From NCBI GenBank assembly GCA_020736575.1, contig JAGPYM010000063.1, positions 1 to 64,000 of the forward strand: a DNA stretch of 64,000 bases. Reading direction: 5' to 3'. Each line of letters opens with the position of its first letter. Positions within the stretch are counted from its first letter, which is position 1. The notes under the pieces are model-generated. The model saw only the letters and a list, made by a program, of their open reading frames with translations. It was not told the origin of the DNA and did no database searches. The stretch is from Thelonectria olida. Its lineage: Eukaryota > Ascomycota > Sordariomycetes > Hypocreales > Nectriaceae. This document shows, one piece after another, positions 52,709-63,915 of the stretch. Both the position numbers and the translations under genes were made by a program.

Positions 52709-53249
52709 AAAGGCAAAGGCTGAGCGGATTGCATCTTTGTCTCCCTGATCTGGACTATAGTAGATGTCTTCACTTAATCATGTGAACAATTTGGCTACTG
52801 TTGTATTTGAAGTTCTCGATGGAAGAAAGGGAAAACAAGAACAAATTGCTCTCTTGTGCGTACGTGTCTCGCTTGTTGGTTCACTAGCTAGCTAGGGAAT
52901 AGAAACGCTCTTAATTATAGCTCTGTATTGCATAACAATACAAGACGAGCTAACCTCTGGACCTTCTAAGTTCTTCCAACAGCTAGGGCCTCGGGCTCCG
53001 TTACACTCTGTCGGACTCGCGAGTCGATGTGAATCGCGGACCGAGTTAAATCGTTTAATTGACAAGGAATAAGGGATATCAGGTGCCAAAATAAGGCTAT
53101 TCAATTGATCAGATGGTCTATGATGAACCTGTTGATGATGATGATCTTGATGACCTTCAGTGTGTGTTCCCTCCTTCACTACGTCACATGACTAGGCTCC
53201 GTCTGACAAGAACAGTCAACCAATACAGACAATATATTGCCAATATGGA
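52709..53249. other. Intergenic; no gene recognised
   Basis: 3' flank of the DUF6604 gene up to the TA of Fot1 element B. No coding. Confidence 0.4.
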
Positions 53250-53251
53250 TA

Positions 53252-55102
53252 ACGTGGTTGACAAGCGAGCGGGACAGACAAGCGAGCGGGACACTTTCAA
53301 GAAATTTCCTACTCTTCATCTTCTTACTCGCTTTCCTTCAACCACAAACAATGTCCTCAAATTCTAAAGAAGCCAAAATTAACCTTGCCATCGCCGCTAT
53401 CCAACAAAACCCAAAGCTGGGTATCCGGGAGGCTGCAAGGATCTATACTATCAGTTCCAGCACCCTCCACGCCAGAATGAACGGACGACGCGCTCGGGTT
53501 AATACACGTGCCAATTCGATGAGATTGACTCCCCTTGAAGAGCAGACTCTAGTCAAGTTCATTCTCGACCTGGATTCGCGAGGATTCCCCCCCCCCCCCC
53601 CGCTTAGTAATGTCGAAGAAATGGCCAACCTCCTCCTCGCAGAACGCGATACGGGACGCGTCGGGCAGCACTGGGCCTCACACTTCGTCCAGCGACAACC
53701 AGAACTCAAGACGCGTTTTAATCGTGCATACGACTGACAGAGAGCCTTGTGCGAAGATCCAACTGCTATTGACGCGTGGTTTCAACTTGTGGCGAACATG
53801 AAGGCCAAGTATGGCATCCTCGACGCGGATTTCTACAACTTCAACGAGACTGGGTTTATGATGGGTATGATCTCGTCCGCAATGGTAGTTACCAGCGCCG
53901 AAAGATGTGGAAAGGCAAAAGCAGTATAGCCTGGTAATCGAGAATGGGTTACAGTGATCCAGGGCGTTAATGCTGAAGGGTGGGCGATCCCGCCGTTCAT
54001 CGTGGTGAAGGGGTCCTACCACCTCGGCAACTGGTACACAGAATGCAACCTCCCGCTCTCCTGAGTCATTAAACCTACAGAGAATGGATGGACCGATAAT
54101 ACGACTGGCCTTGAATGGATACAGCATTTCGATAAACATACTGCCTTAGTCACAAAGGGCAAATATCGAATGTTAGTGATTGACGGCCACGAGAGTCACC
54201 AATCTGCCGCATTCGACCAGTTCTGCAAGGAACGGAATATTATTCCAATTTACATGCCTCCGCACTCATCACATCTTCTTCAACCACTTGACGTTGGACT
54301 ATTCAGTCCCTTAAAGCAGGCGTACGGTCGCAAGATTGAAGAGCTCATGAAGTACCACGTTAGCCACGTGACCAAGGTCGAGTTCTTTTCTGCCTTCAAA
54401 GACATCTTCTCTTCTGTTTTTTCAGAAAGCAACATCAAGGGAGGATTCAGAGGGGCCGGTTTAGTACCTCATGATCCTCAGGCAGTCTTGTCAAAGCTGG
54501 ATGTCAAGTTACGGACTCCAACACCAACTGGGCCCCCTCCGGAAAAGACCGACCCTTGGGTCTCTTTAACACCACGCAACCCGACTGAAGCCAGCTCTCA
54601 GTCTGCTTATGTTAAGGTTCGAATTGCCCATCATCAGGGAAGCTCCCCGACGCCAATTCATAATGCTGTGGACCAGATTGCGAAGGGGGCACAGGCAATA
54701 ATGCATGAGGTAGTGCTATTGCGCAAGGAGCGCAAGTCGCTACGGAAGGCGAATGAGACACTTGGCAAACGCCGGAGGGCCAAAAAGACACTTGTTCGGC
54801 AAGGAGGGGCTCTTGCTGTAGGGGATGCTCATGATATTCTGGCCCAAAAGGATGTTGATGAGCAGGTGGCTCAAGAAATGCGACAAAATGGTGGTCGGTC
54901 GAGGCGGGCTGCAGCGGGCATTCGGCGATGTGGCACTTGCGGGAAGCCAGGTCATAATGCAAGAACCTGCTCAAAAGATGAAGATTTGTCTGGAGAATCT
55001 AGCTCTAGTTCTTTTAAATAGATTTTTTTATGTTATTGTATTATGATTGAGTTATAAAGGTGGAGGGTAGAGGTTTGTGTCCCGCTCGCTTGTCAACCAC
55101 GT
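53252..55102 (+). mobile_element. Fot1/pogo-type element B, 1851 bp
   Basis: Inverted ends ACGTGGTTGACAAGCGAGCG flanked by TA (53250-53251 and 55103-55104). The left end has the GACAAGCGAGCGGGAC unit duplicated; the right end has it once. Full-length but encodes a dead transposase. Confidence 0.85.
53351..55021 (+). pseudogene. Fot1-type transposase with three in-frame stops
   Basis: A single frame from ATG 53351 to 55019 interrupted by TGA 53735-53737, TAG 53927-53929 and TGA 54062-54064. Compared with element A, the TAG replaces CAG (Q) and the last TGA replaces TGG (W), both transitions. The first catalytic Asp is changed (NFNETG against NFDETG). A run of 13 C at about 53588-53600 encodes PPPPP where element A has PPRLR. 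The second and third motifs (VIDGHESH, LLQPLDVGLF) and the C-terminal CGTCGKPGHNARTC are intact. Confidence 0.85.
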
Positions 55103-55104
55103 TA

Positions 55105-55501
55105 GCCTTATATTGTATTGTTACAATATAATAAAATGCATGTTATATGGTATATATTGCAATATTTTGTTTTATTGCCATACTATTAGCAACACTGGTT
55201 CTAGGTCCCCTAAGTAAGCAATTCAAGGCAGACATGATTATAATAATTTCTTTTATAATATGTCTTGGCCGCCCGCTGAAATCAGGAACACTATATTCGC
55301 TTTCGATGCTTCGCCTGCAAAGGATCCAAGCAAGGTTATGACCAGAGCTATGGGCAGAAAGCCGCATCTAAGCCTAGTCCAGCGCTCGCAATAGTCCAGA
55401 CCATTAAGCGGACTATTAGTCCAGTCTGAGAATTCCAGACTAATAGTCAGATATTGGTCTGACTTTAGGGTAGTTTCGTGGCTGAGGGTGCAATCACCAG
55501 C
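55105..55501. other. Intergenic; no gene recognised
   Basis: AT-rich first 200 bp, then tandem-like GGACTATTAGTCCAGTCTGA...CCAGACTAATAGTC dyads at about 55410-55450. No coding. Confidence 0.35.
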
Positions 55502-55606
55502 TGTTGAGACCGTATGACTAAGATGGTCCAATCTGCTGGTGGCTGGGATGTGGATATTTAGTGAGCCGTGCTCCTCACAGACACATGTAACTTAGACCTT
55601 TCAAAA
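55502..55606 (+). repeat. Short LTR-like element, family B, copy 2
   Basis: TGTTGAGACCGTATGAC to ACCTTTCAAAA, about 105 bp, near-identical to the reverse complement of 26465-26569. It lies 286 bp upstream of the NACHT receptor start, in its promoter region. Confidence 0.55.
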
Positions 55607-55891
55607 ATACCACTGGTAACCTTTTCGCTTCATCAGCAAGAGGCGCTCTCTCAGGCGTCCAACCAGGCCATCCCGACGTCTGGCACATCTCAACCGTCCG
55701 ATGGGAATGATGGTCTTCTCCTCCATTTTTGGCTAGCTGCATATAATTGCTGCCCGACACGACATGAAAGGCTGCCCGACGCGACATGAAAGGCTGAACA
55801 AAGTCGCAGCTCCCACCATGCTCTTCATTCCTCTTGACTGTCATCCACGGCAAATACCCCTCGGACGCGAATTGCTCCCTTGCGCACCAAC

Positions 55892-58800
55892 ATGACAGAC
55901 CCACTGTCCGTCGCTGGAAGCGCAGTCGGCGTCATATCGCTTGGCATCACAGTTGCTCAGGGATTGTTCGACTACTACGCGGCATTTCAAGGCCAGAAAT
56001 CCGATGTTGCCTACACGACCAAGAAGCTCTCTCGCCTTCTCGAGTTGCTTGAGAGTTTGCGTCAACAACTCGAACGGCGCCAATCCCAAGCCGACGACCG
56101 TGGAATACTCACGAGCATGGAGTATTGCATGGGAGATTGCAAGGAGCTCATCCGAGACCTCGAGGCGGAGTTGAACAAGTTCAATCAAGCGCCTCACCAA
56201 GGCACCATGGCGGGACTTCGCGCCGCTGGCCGCCGCATCGCGTATCCCTTTCGACAGAGCACACTACAGAAGCTGGATGAGGACGTCGATGACTTCGTCT
56301 CTTGTTTATCTCTGGCAATGCAATTACTGCAGCAGAGTGACATCTGCAGAGTGCAAGATGACATCGAGGACACCAAAGCCTTGCTCGACCTAACAAGAGC
56401 TACCCAGGTCTCTTCGGGTATCAGAGAATGGCTCAAGGCTCCGGATGCCACGATCGGCTTCAACGAGGCTGTCAAGAAGAAGCATCCTGGCACGGGACTA
56501 TGGTTCGTCAAAGGTCCGGCCTTTACGGCATGGCTCGAGAAGCCTGGTTCTTTCCTCTGGCTCGTTGGCTTTGCAGGATGCGGCAAGTCTGTGTTGTGCT
56601 CTACAGCCATTCAGTTCGCTTTTCGACATCGCCGGGCGAACCCACGTATTGGCATAGCCTTCTTCTTCTTCACTTTCAATGACCAGAGCAAACAAGACGC
56701 GTCTGCTATGCTCCGTGCCCTTGTACTACAGTTGTCAAGCCAACTTGACGACAACCGTAGCCTTGTCTCGCGGCTGTACTGCAACGGCTCACCGCCAGAC
56801 CTAGCCCTCATGTACTGCCTCCATCAGCTCGTACGGGCGTTTAAAGATGTGTACATTGTCCTGGACGCGTTGGATGAGAGCCCGAGGGATAAGCACCGTG
56901 AGGCTATGCTGCAGTATTTGGCCGAGCTGCGCGCCTGGTCCGAGCCCGGCCTGCACCTCATTGTCTCGAGTCGAGATGAGGTCGACATTCGCGAGGAGCT
57001 AGGCGCGCTGCCCGAGGAGACAATCATGATGAAAAATGATTCTGTTGATCGGGACATTGCATCCTTCATTTCTGAGCATCTTCACAACAATCGACGGCTT
57101 CGGAAATGGGACGAGCATCGTGCTCGGATTGAGACCGCACTCACCACGCGAGCCCAGGGCGTGTAAGGCCAACCTACATTGAGCCTCACAAGCAACCACT
57201 GACCCAAGACAGGTTTCGCTGGGTAGAATGTCACATCAAAGCACTGGCCAGCTGTCCACAGAGCGAAGACCTCCTCGAACAGCTCCTCGACTCCCTGCCT
57301 CAAACGCTAGACGAGACATACGAACGAATGCTCAGCAATATCCCATCGACTTCTAGGGATTATGCCCGGCAAATGCTGACGTTGCTCTGCTGTGCAAGGA
57401 GGCCCTTAACGGTAGCGGAGCTCGTCGATGGAATCGCCGTCCAACTTGGTGACACACCGAGGTTCAACCCGAAGCGTAAACTCAAGAACATTAACGCAAT
57501 TCAAGAAGTTTGCCCCGGGTTCACCGAATTGGATGTGGATCACAATACCTCAAAAGCTACCGTACGCATCGCTCACTTTTCCGTTCGGGAGTACTTGGAA
57601 TCAGAGCGGATACGGTATTCTAAGGATGCCGTCTTCTTCAGCGTGAGACAGCAATACTCTAATGCGCAGATGGCCTGTATTTGCCTGACAGTCCTGCTTG
57701 AACCTGGATTGGTGACGTCCGCGTCGACCCCGTTGCAGCAAGACAACTTTGCATTAACACGCTATGCTGCTCGGTATTGGCCGGACCATTTCCGAGATGG
57801 TGTTGAAGATCCCCCGACGGACGTTCAAGTCCTCCAGCTTTTTCAAAGTAAGGAGGGCTTGTTCGAACATTGGGTTACCATGTGGAATTTTGATGACTAT
57901 GCGGGTGAGGCACCTTGCGGGAAGATTCCAGCGCCGCTCTACTATGCTTCACTTCTTGGGCTTGATTCAATCGTGCCTAGACTTCTAGATGACACAACTC
58001 TTGCTGCTTTACCTCCCACTGGAGATAGATGCTACGGAAGTAGTTTACGACGCGCATCGTTTGGAATCCACCTGCTGCTGGAGAAGGGTGCGGACGTCAA
58101 CGCAGAAGGTAGACGCTACGGAAGCGCCATACAGGCGGCATCAGCAGGAGGACACGACAAGACTGTTCAGCTGCTGCTAGAGAAGGGTGCGGACGTCAAC
58201 GCGAAAGGTGGAGAGTACGGAAGCGCTCTACAGGCGGCATCAGCAAGAGGACATGATAAGATTATTCAGTTGCTACTGGAGAAGGGTGCGGACGTTAACG
58301 CAGAAGGTAGACGCTACGGAAGCGCTCTACAGGCAGCATCATTGGGAGGACACAACAAGATTGTTCAGCTGCTGCTGGAGAAGGGTGCGGACGTCAACGC
58401 GGGAGAGTACGGAAGCGCTCTACAGGCGGCATCGTTTGGAGGACACGACAAGATTGTTCAGCTGCTGCTGGAGAAGGGTGCGGACGTCAATGCGAAACGT
58501 GGAATCTACAGAAGCGCTCTACAGGCGGCATCAGCAAGAGGACACGACAAGATTGTTCAGCTGCTGCTAGAGAAGGGTGCGGACGTCAACGCGGAAGGTG
58601 GAGAGTACGGAAGCGCTCTACAGGCAGCATCGTTTGAAGGACACGACAAGATTGTTCAGCTACTGCTGGAGAAGGGTGCGGACGTCAATATGGAAGGTGG
58701 GCGCTACGGAAGCGCTCTACAGGCGGCATCGTTTGGAGGACACGACAAGACTGTTCAGCTGCTGCTGGAGAAGGGTGCGGACGTCAACGCGGGAGAGTAC

Positions 58801-60141
58801 GGAAGCGCTCTACAGGCGGCATCGTTTGGAGGACACGATAAGACTGTTCAGCTGCTGCTGGAGAAGGGTGCGGACGTCAATGCAGAAGGTAGACGCTACG
58901 GAAGCGCTCTACAGGCGGCATCGTTTGGAGGACACGACAAGATTGTTCAGCTGGTGCCGGAGAAAGATGCGGACGTCAACGCGGAAGATGGAGAGTACAG
59001 AAGCGCTCTACAGACGGCATCGTTTGGAGGACACGATAAGATTGTTCAGCTGCTGCTAGAGAAGGGTGCGGACGTTAACGCGAAAGGTGGAGAGTACGGA
59101 AGCGCTCTACAGGCGGCATCAGCAAGAGGGCATGACAAGATTATTCAGTTGCTACTGGAGAAGGATGCCGATATCAACGCGGAAGGTGGATTCTACGGAA
59201 GCGCTCTACAGGCGGCATCGTTTGGAGGACACGATAAGATTATTCAGGTGCTGCTCGAGAAGGATGCGGACGTCAACGCGAAAGGTGGAGAATACGGAAG
59301 CGCTCTACAAGCGGCATCGGGAGAAGGACACGACAAGATTGTTCAGCTGCTGCTGGAGAAGGGTGCCGACGTCAACGCTCACGGGGGAGAGTACGGCACA
59401 GCATTACAGGAAGCATCATCCAAAGGACTCGTCGATGTAGTCAAGCTGCTTCTCAACAAGGGGGCCGACATCACGATCCCGAGCAATGACGGGTGGACGC
59501 CGCTACATGCAGCGTCATATAAGGGACATATCGAAGTGGTCAAGCTGCTGCTTAGAGCCCCCAACATTCAAGTCAGCATGGCGGACAATTATAGCCGGAC
59601 AGCACTATTCTTGGCTTCTAGAAGCGGGCATCATGATGTGGTGGAAGTTCTGATTGCCGTTGGCCAAATACCCCTGGAAAGCAAGGACTGGTATGGCTCA
59701 ACAGCATTGTTTGCTGCAGTGAGGAACGGCCACGCCAACGTGGTAGAGCTCTTACTCACCGCTGGAGGCATGGCATTTGTGGGCCAAGATGGTTTCGGCC
59801 GAAATTTGGCATGGTGGGCGTGGCGTACTGGCAACTCTGGGGTTCTCCAGCTCTTGCTACAACATGCCGAACGGACCGGCAGCTCGATTCACGAAGAATC
59901 CAGTCCTATTGACACTATTTCTATTCCGTTCAATGAATCTGTTTGGTGCGATGCCTGCACGCTGAGCATCTCGGATGGTTCCCACTATTATTGCAAACTT
60001 TGTGATGGCGGGGATTTCTGCTTGTGTGCAGAGTGCTTTAGCATAGGTATCAGGTGCCGAAATGGCATGCACGAGCTGTTGAGCCGGACCTTATTACATT
60101 TCGGAAATTGCCAACGAAGCAGAAGCACGGAGACGAGATGA
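55892..60141 (+). CDS. NACHT-ankyrin STAND receptor with C-terminal ZZ finger, 1399 aa
   Basis: Exon 1 55892-57162 and exon 2 57213-60141; the 50-bp intron (GTAAGG, CACTGAC branch, ACAG) keeps phase at QGVFRWVEC. Domains: fungal STAND N-terminal helical domain (DPLSVAGSAVGVISLGITVA, residues 2-180). NACHT follows with Walker A GFAGCGKS (about 227-234) and Walker B VYIVLDALDE (about 320-329). A winged-helix-like region ends HFSVREYLESERI. About 18 ankyrin repeats span residues about 710-1310. A ZZ-type zinc finger (CDACTLSI...CKLC...CLCAEC, about 1334-1385) closes the protein. Such NLR-like proteins sense ligands and control fungal incompatibility or antimicrobial cell death in described cases. 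All NTPase motifs are intact. The usual C-terminal of the family is just repeats, so the ZZ cap is notable. Confidence 0.88.
58075..59390 (+). repeat. Array of 13-14 near-identical 99-bp ankyrin repeats
   Basis: The unit LLLEKGADVNA-xxxxY-GSALQAAS-xx-GHDKIVQ repeats head to tail. Two units (about 58404-58460 and 58790-58840) lack 6 bp, giving 31 residues instead of 33. Between units the framework is almost invariant at DNA level. Changes cluster at the residues before Tyr (EGRR, KGGE, KRGI, EGGF, HGGE) and after AAS (AG, AR, LG, FG, FE, GE). Four diverged ankyrins follow to about 59870. Confidence 0.9.
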
Positions 60142-60462
60142 AGAAAGGGAGGGGCCTAAATAGGGACGACCATGTTTTTGTCAGATATCAGGGTGAATTG
60201 TGCGTTATTAATGTTGATCTTTTTTTTCCGTCCTGCCTTATTGCTTGAGGGTTCAGGGCAGGCTTTATATGCCTTTTCTGTGCCATGTGGAATCAACTAG
60301 AAGCTGCTTGCTGAGCCTGTGGCAATATTCCTATCAGCCTTTCCAGCTGTTTCAAGGGGTTTCCTTGCCACTATTCAACAGTTTTGTACTTTTAGCGTCA
60401 AGTTCTCGAGCAGCGTTACTTTATAATATAACTCTATAGTTAACTATATAACGTATATGATA
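60142..60462. other. 3' flank of the receptor gene; no gene recognised
   Basis: AT-richening toward 60450; no coding. Confidence 0.35.
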
Positions 60463-61390
60463 AGCGAGTCGGAAATACAAGCGAGTCGGAAAAAAATCAA
60501 GACCCCCAACTTAAAATATAGAATAAAAATACAATAAAGCATTTAATCAATTAAAACTAATTATTATCCTCTTCCTCAGACGTCTTAATAACAACCTGAC
60601 ATGTTCTTGCGTTATGACCAGTCTTGCCGCATGTTCCACAATGCCTTTCCGTTGGTTGCGCTGGCCCTCCTTGACCCCGACTTCTTGACAATTCGGCCAC
60701 TACCTGCACATCAACATCCTTCTGATCAATTGCATCCCTTCCCTCATCTAGAGTCATCTTCCCTCCATTACGTAGGCGAGTCTTTTTAGCTCTACGCCGC
60801 TTGCTAAGGGTCTCATTTGCTTGTCGAAGGATTTGATTCTCAGGCTTCAATAATGCCAACTGATGCATTATTGCCTTTGTTCCCTTAGAAAATGACTCCA
60901 GTGCCTCTAAAATAGAGCTTGGAGAGCTGCTCTGATGCCTTCTGATTCGTCTTTTAAGGTATTCAGACTGAGAGCTAGCCTCAAGAACGGTCTTTGGGGT
61001 CTTTGAGACCCAAGGGTCGGGAGGCTAGCCTCCTCCTCGACAGGTGTTGGAGTCCGTAGCTGCACATCAAGCTTCGATATAACACTTTCTGGGTCTAAAG
61101 GAACAAGCCCAGCTCCTCTAAAGCCCCCCTTGATATTGCTTTCCGTCATAGCAGCTTGGTGAGCGGCATAAAAGGCCGGAAAGAAGTCAGGCTTGGAAAC
61201 ATGAGTTATAGAGCATTTGATCAAATGCTCTATTTGCTGACCATAGGCGTATTTGAGCGGCCCAAAGCACTCAACATCAAGAGGCTGGAGTAGATGAGAC
61301 GAATGATGCGGCATACAGAGCGTGATAATGTTGTTTTCCTCGCAATATAGCTCAAAGTCAGCCGAGTGGTGGCTTTCATGCCCATCGTGT
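60463..61390 (-). mobile_element. Fot1-type element C, 3' half only
   Basis: A terminal repeat at 60463-60500 (AAGCGAGTCGGAAATACAAG) marks the 3' end. The minus strand then encodes the transposase C-terminus: zinc knuckle CGTCGKTGHNARTC, coiled coil LKPENQILRQANETLSKRRR, then in another frame LVPLDPESVISKLDVQLRTP, LLQPLDVECFGPLKYAYG and DGHESHHSADF. Homology stops near 61390, so the 5' half with the first catalytic Asp is deleted. It is closest to element A. Confidence 0.75.
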
Positions 61391-61520
61391 CGGATACGAG
61401 GGTGGTAAGTCAAGATGAATGATAACCTCAAGATGGAGAAGAACAGATGATTGATTGATTTCTCTCTGTCTCGTCGTCTTCTTCCTTCCTCATCCTCATT
61501 ATATTTGACGAGGCGAGGCT

Positions 61521-62771
61521 ATGATACAGACCTGCCGAACCTGCAACAGTTTCTTACTAACCTGGAAGTGCCCAATAAGAGTCTCCAGATCTAACCATTT
61601 GCATAGTTTCATATTCCTCGACTTCTGCACTTATGGATTCGCCCTCGCCGCCACACGCCTTGTGTACGACGACTCGGAATCGTACTATTCAGACGCGGCA
61701 TCGATAATTCGACATTTACGATTCGCCTCGGCCGAGACTTCTACAACCTCACGATTCTTCGACGGCTTCTCCGATATTTTTGTCTTCCTCATGTTCGTCA
61801 GCCTGGGAAGTGGCATCCTTCTTGCTCAGACTGGGAGTCCTAGCAGCTTTGCGAAGCCTCTCAAGTTTGTCTCGTTGGGAATCTCGGCCGTCTTGGCCAT
61901 CCTACTCATTGCATATTTCGGCCTACGAACTCATTTCTATAGCGTCATGTACGGGAATGCATCTAGTAGCTATGGCTATCTTGGCAGATCCAGTCAGTTC
62001 CAGAGCTCCCGACAGCTTGACTTCGCTTTTCGGGTTCTCGTCTTCATCCTAGCCCTCGGTGTCGTTGCGCAATCCATCATGGTCAAGGTTCAGACGAAAG
62101 GCGAACCGCGCGTATCCTCGGTAGGACTCGGCCAACTTCTCTGTGTCTTTAGTATGCTAATTATCGTGCAGGCTTCTCACATCTTCATCGCATGTGCAGG
62201 CCTCTGGCTTTTACGTACAGTTTACGGAATGGCTTCCATGGCTGCCAGCGTCAACCTCAATAATGTCTATGACGATCCAGAGTACCACAACTATTACGAG
62301 ATCCTTGACGTCGTCTTCAGCACATGGCCTCTGCTCATTCTCCTATCGGTCATTTTCGGTCTCGGCTACAAGAAAGCGAATGGACTTTGGTCAACTGAGC
62401 AGCCATTCATGACCCAGAGGGGCAATGCGGTGAGCCCTTGGGGTTTCAATTATGATCCAAACCAGGTTGCAGCTCCAGTAATGGCTCATCAGTCCCAAGC
62501 GCCTCCCATGCAGCAACAAAGCTGGCCGCAGTACCAGCAGCAACAGCCCTACTACCCTCAGCCAGGCCACAACGGAATGACGCCTCAATATGCTCCAGCT
62601 CAGGAACAGACTCCGGTCCAGCAACCGTTCAACACTCATATCCCAGTCTCACAGACCAGGTCACCACCTCCCCATGAGGATACCATGGGCTTCAATCACC
62701 AGGCCAACGGGGCGACTCCTCAAACTACCGCTCAGTCATACTACGAGAAGTCACGAAGCGCTAATTGCTGA
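61521..62771 (+). CDS. Multipass membrane protein of unknown function, 416 aa
   Basis: ATG 61521 to TGA 62769-62771. Hydrophobic segments: about 28-50 (SFIFLDFCTYGFALAATRLV), 83-105 (DIFVFLMFVSLGSGILLAQ), 115-138 (VSLGISAVLAILLIAYFGL), 165-188 (FRVLVFILALGVVAQSIMV), 200-235 (two adjacent segments, CVFSMLIIVQASHIFIACAG) and 260-285 (TWPLLILLSVIFGLGY), six or seven in total. The last 120 residues are Gln/Pro/Tyr-rich and cytosolic in style. The first 25 residues contain branch-point-like TTACTAAC and CAG/AAG acceptors, so the true start may lie in a spliced 5' exon. The neighbouring Fot1 relic ends 130 bp upstream and may have damaged the promoter or 5' exon. Family not recognised. Confidence 0.6.
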   Translation: MIQTCRTCNSFLLTWKCPIRVSRSNHLHSFIFLDFCTYGFALAATRLVYDDSESYYSDAASIIRHLRFASAETSTTSRFFDGFSDIFVFLMFVSLGSGILLAQTGSPSSFAKPLKFVSLGISAVLAILLIAYFGLRTHFYSVMYGNASSSYGYLGRSSQFQSSRQLDFAFRVLVFILALGVVAQSIMVKVQTKGEPRVSSVGLGQLLCVFSMLIIVQASHIFIACAGLWLLRTVYGMASMAASVNLNNVYDDPEYHNYYEILDVVFSTWPLLILLSVIFGLGYKKANGLWSTEQPFMTQRGNAVSPWGFNYDPNQVAAPVMAHQSQAPPMQQQSWPQYQQQQPYYPQPGHNGMTPQYAPAQEQTPVQQPFNTHIPVSQTRSPPPHEDTMGFNHQANGATPQTTAQSYYEKSRSANC

Positions 62772-62948
62772 AGGATATTGATAACTTGATATTAATGGTA
62801 TGTCGAGCGGGTTGGGAAGTTGGGAAACGACTGGAAATTTACATGATACCATCTCTATTGAACCTTGGGTTGTTCCTGGCCGCATTGGCCGATCTACATG
62901 AGTGCTTATCTACCGCCTTGAGAATATATATCGGCTAGCATTTATCTT

Positions 62949-63915
62949 TTATTCCACATCATCTGTAAATCCAGCTGGAGCCACAAATGGCCCGGCCTCG
63001 CCCATAGTGCCATTAACGTATCTGGTCTATTAGCAAACGATATGCTACGAACAAGACACAAACTCACTTTGTGTGACTCCCTCGAGCAGCAAGCTGGCCC
63101 TTGGCATTAGTAAATGTCACTGTAGTATAGGCGAGTGTTTTGCCAACTGGATATCTTCTTGTTAGCATGAGTATCTCAAAGGATTCCTAGGGTGCACTAA
63201 CTCTTGTCGCATATGGCTGTGCCCGTCAACTTGTCACCCACGCGCCCACCGGGACTAAGATACGTCACTTTTTTTTTTGTCAGGGGGAGACAACTCATAT
63301 CAAGAATAGCGAGAGGGTGTCGTACCGTTCAGATCAGTTGACACGCCCGTTGCGAAACGACCAGTTGAAGCGACAGCCAAGGATCCGCCAAGGTCAACCA
63401 TGCTTGCAATGGTGCCTCCATGGATCATTTTGAGGCGGTTCTACATTTAAATGAAGTTGTTAGAGGATAAGAGCCTCGATTGGTGAGTAGGCGTGTTTGG
63501 GTACTACCGGTATGGTTATTGGCAATGTCAAGTTCAAAGTCGACTCTTCCTTCAGCGGCACTAACAATTCGAAACTGGCAACAAAGTTTAGTGACATAGC
63601 AAATCAGGAATAGGTGGGTTGTCGTACGTGTTTTCCGAGGAGTCTCTGATGTGTCAGCCTATCAGTTCGTCTTGAATTCAGATTCTAAGATGTTCAATTG
63701 GGAGGCAAGGATGTTAGGCAATGAGTAAACTAGCACATACCGTGGCTCCAAGCCGGACTCAGCCATGAAAGATCTCGTCACCTAGAGGGATTCGCCACAG
63801 TCAGTCGGGGCTCAACAACTACACCGTAACAGATACAGGAAGCATTGCCGGGTATGAGCTAGACAGATAGACGAACCGCTTTGACGAATTGCGTGGGGTT
63901 GAGCTTCTTAGCCAT
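62949..63915 (-). CDS. Hotdog-fold acyl-CoA thioesterase-like protein, about 165 aa
   Basis: Eight short exons on the minus strand: 63915-63877, 63781-63741, 63643-63628 (16 nt), 63574-63508, 63440-63326, 63267-63202, 63146-63068 and 63021-62949. Reading: AKKLNPTQFVKA, RSFMAESGLEPR, LLGKH, FRIVSAAEGRVDFELDIANN, HGGTIASMVDLGGSLAVAS, then STDLNVTYLSPGG, GKTLAYTTVTFTNAKGQLAA and VNGTMGEAGPFV. HGG...D and the overall order match the PaaI/THEM2 thioesterase group, which hydrolyses acyl-CoA. All junctions agree except exon 4/5. There the only GT donor leaves one base too many (ACCG|GTAGT), so a one-base change at the donor or an unusual splice is needed. Confidence 0.65.

Noticed and set aside
58075..59390. 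Regular repeats resembling a CRISPR array
   Set aside because: The units are contiguous coding ankyrin repeats with no spacers, and this is a eukaryotic genome.
57989..59440. Long Arg/Ser-rich open frames in the +1 frame of the ankyrin array
   Set aside because: They arise because a 99-bp repeat without stops in one frame repeats the same alternative frame; composition is unnatural and the ankyrin frame has clear fold signatures.
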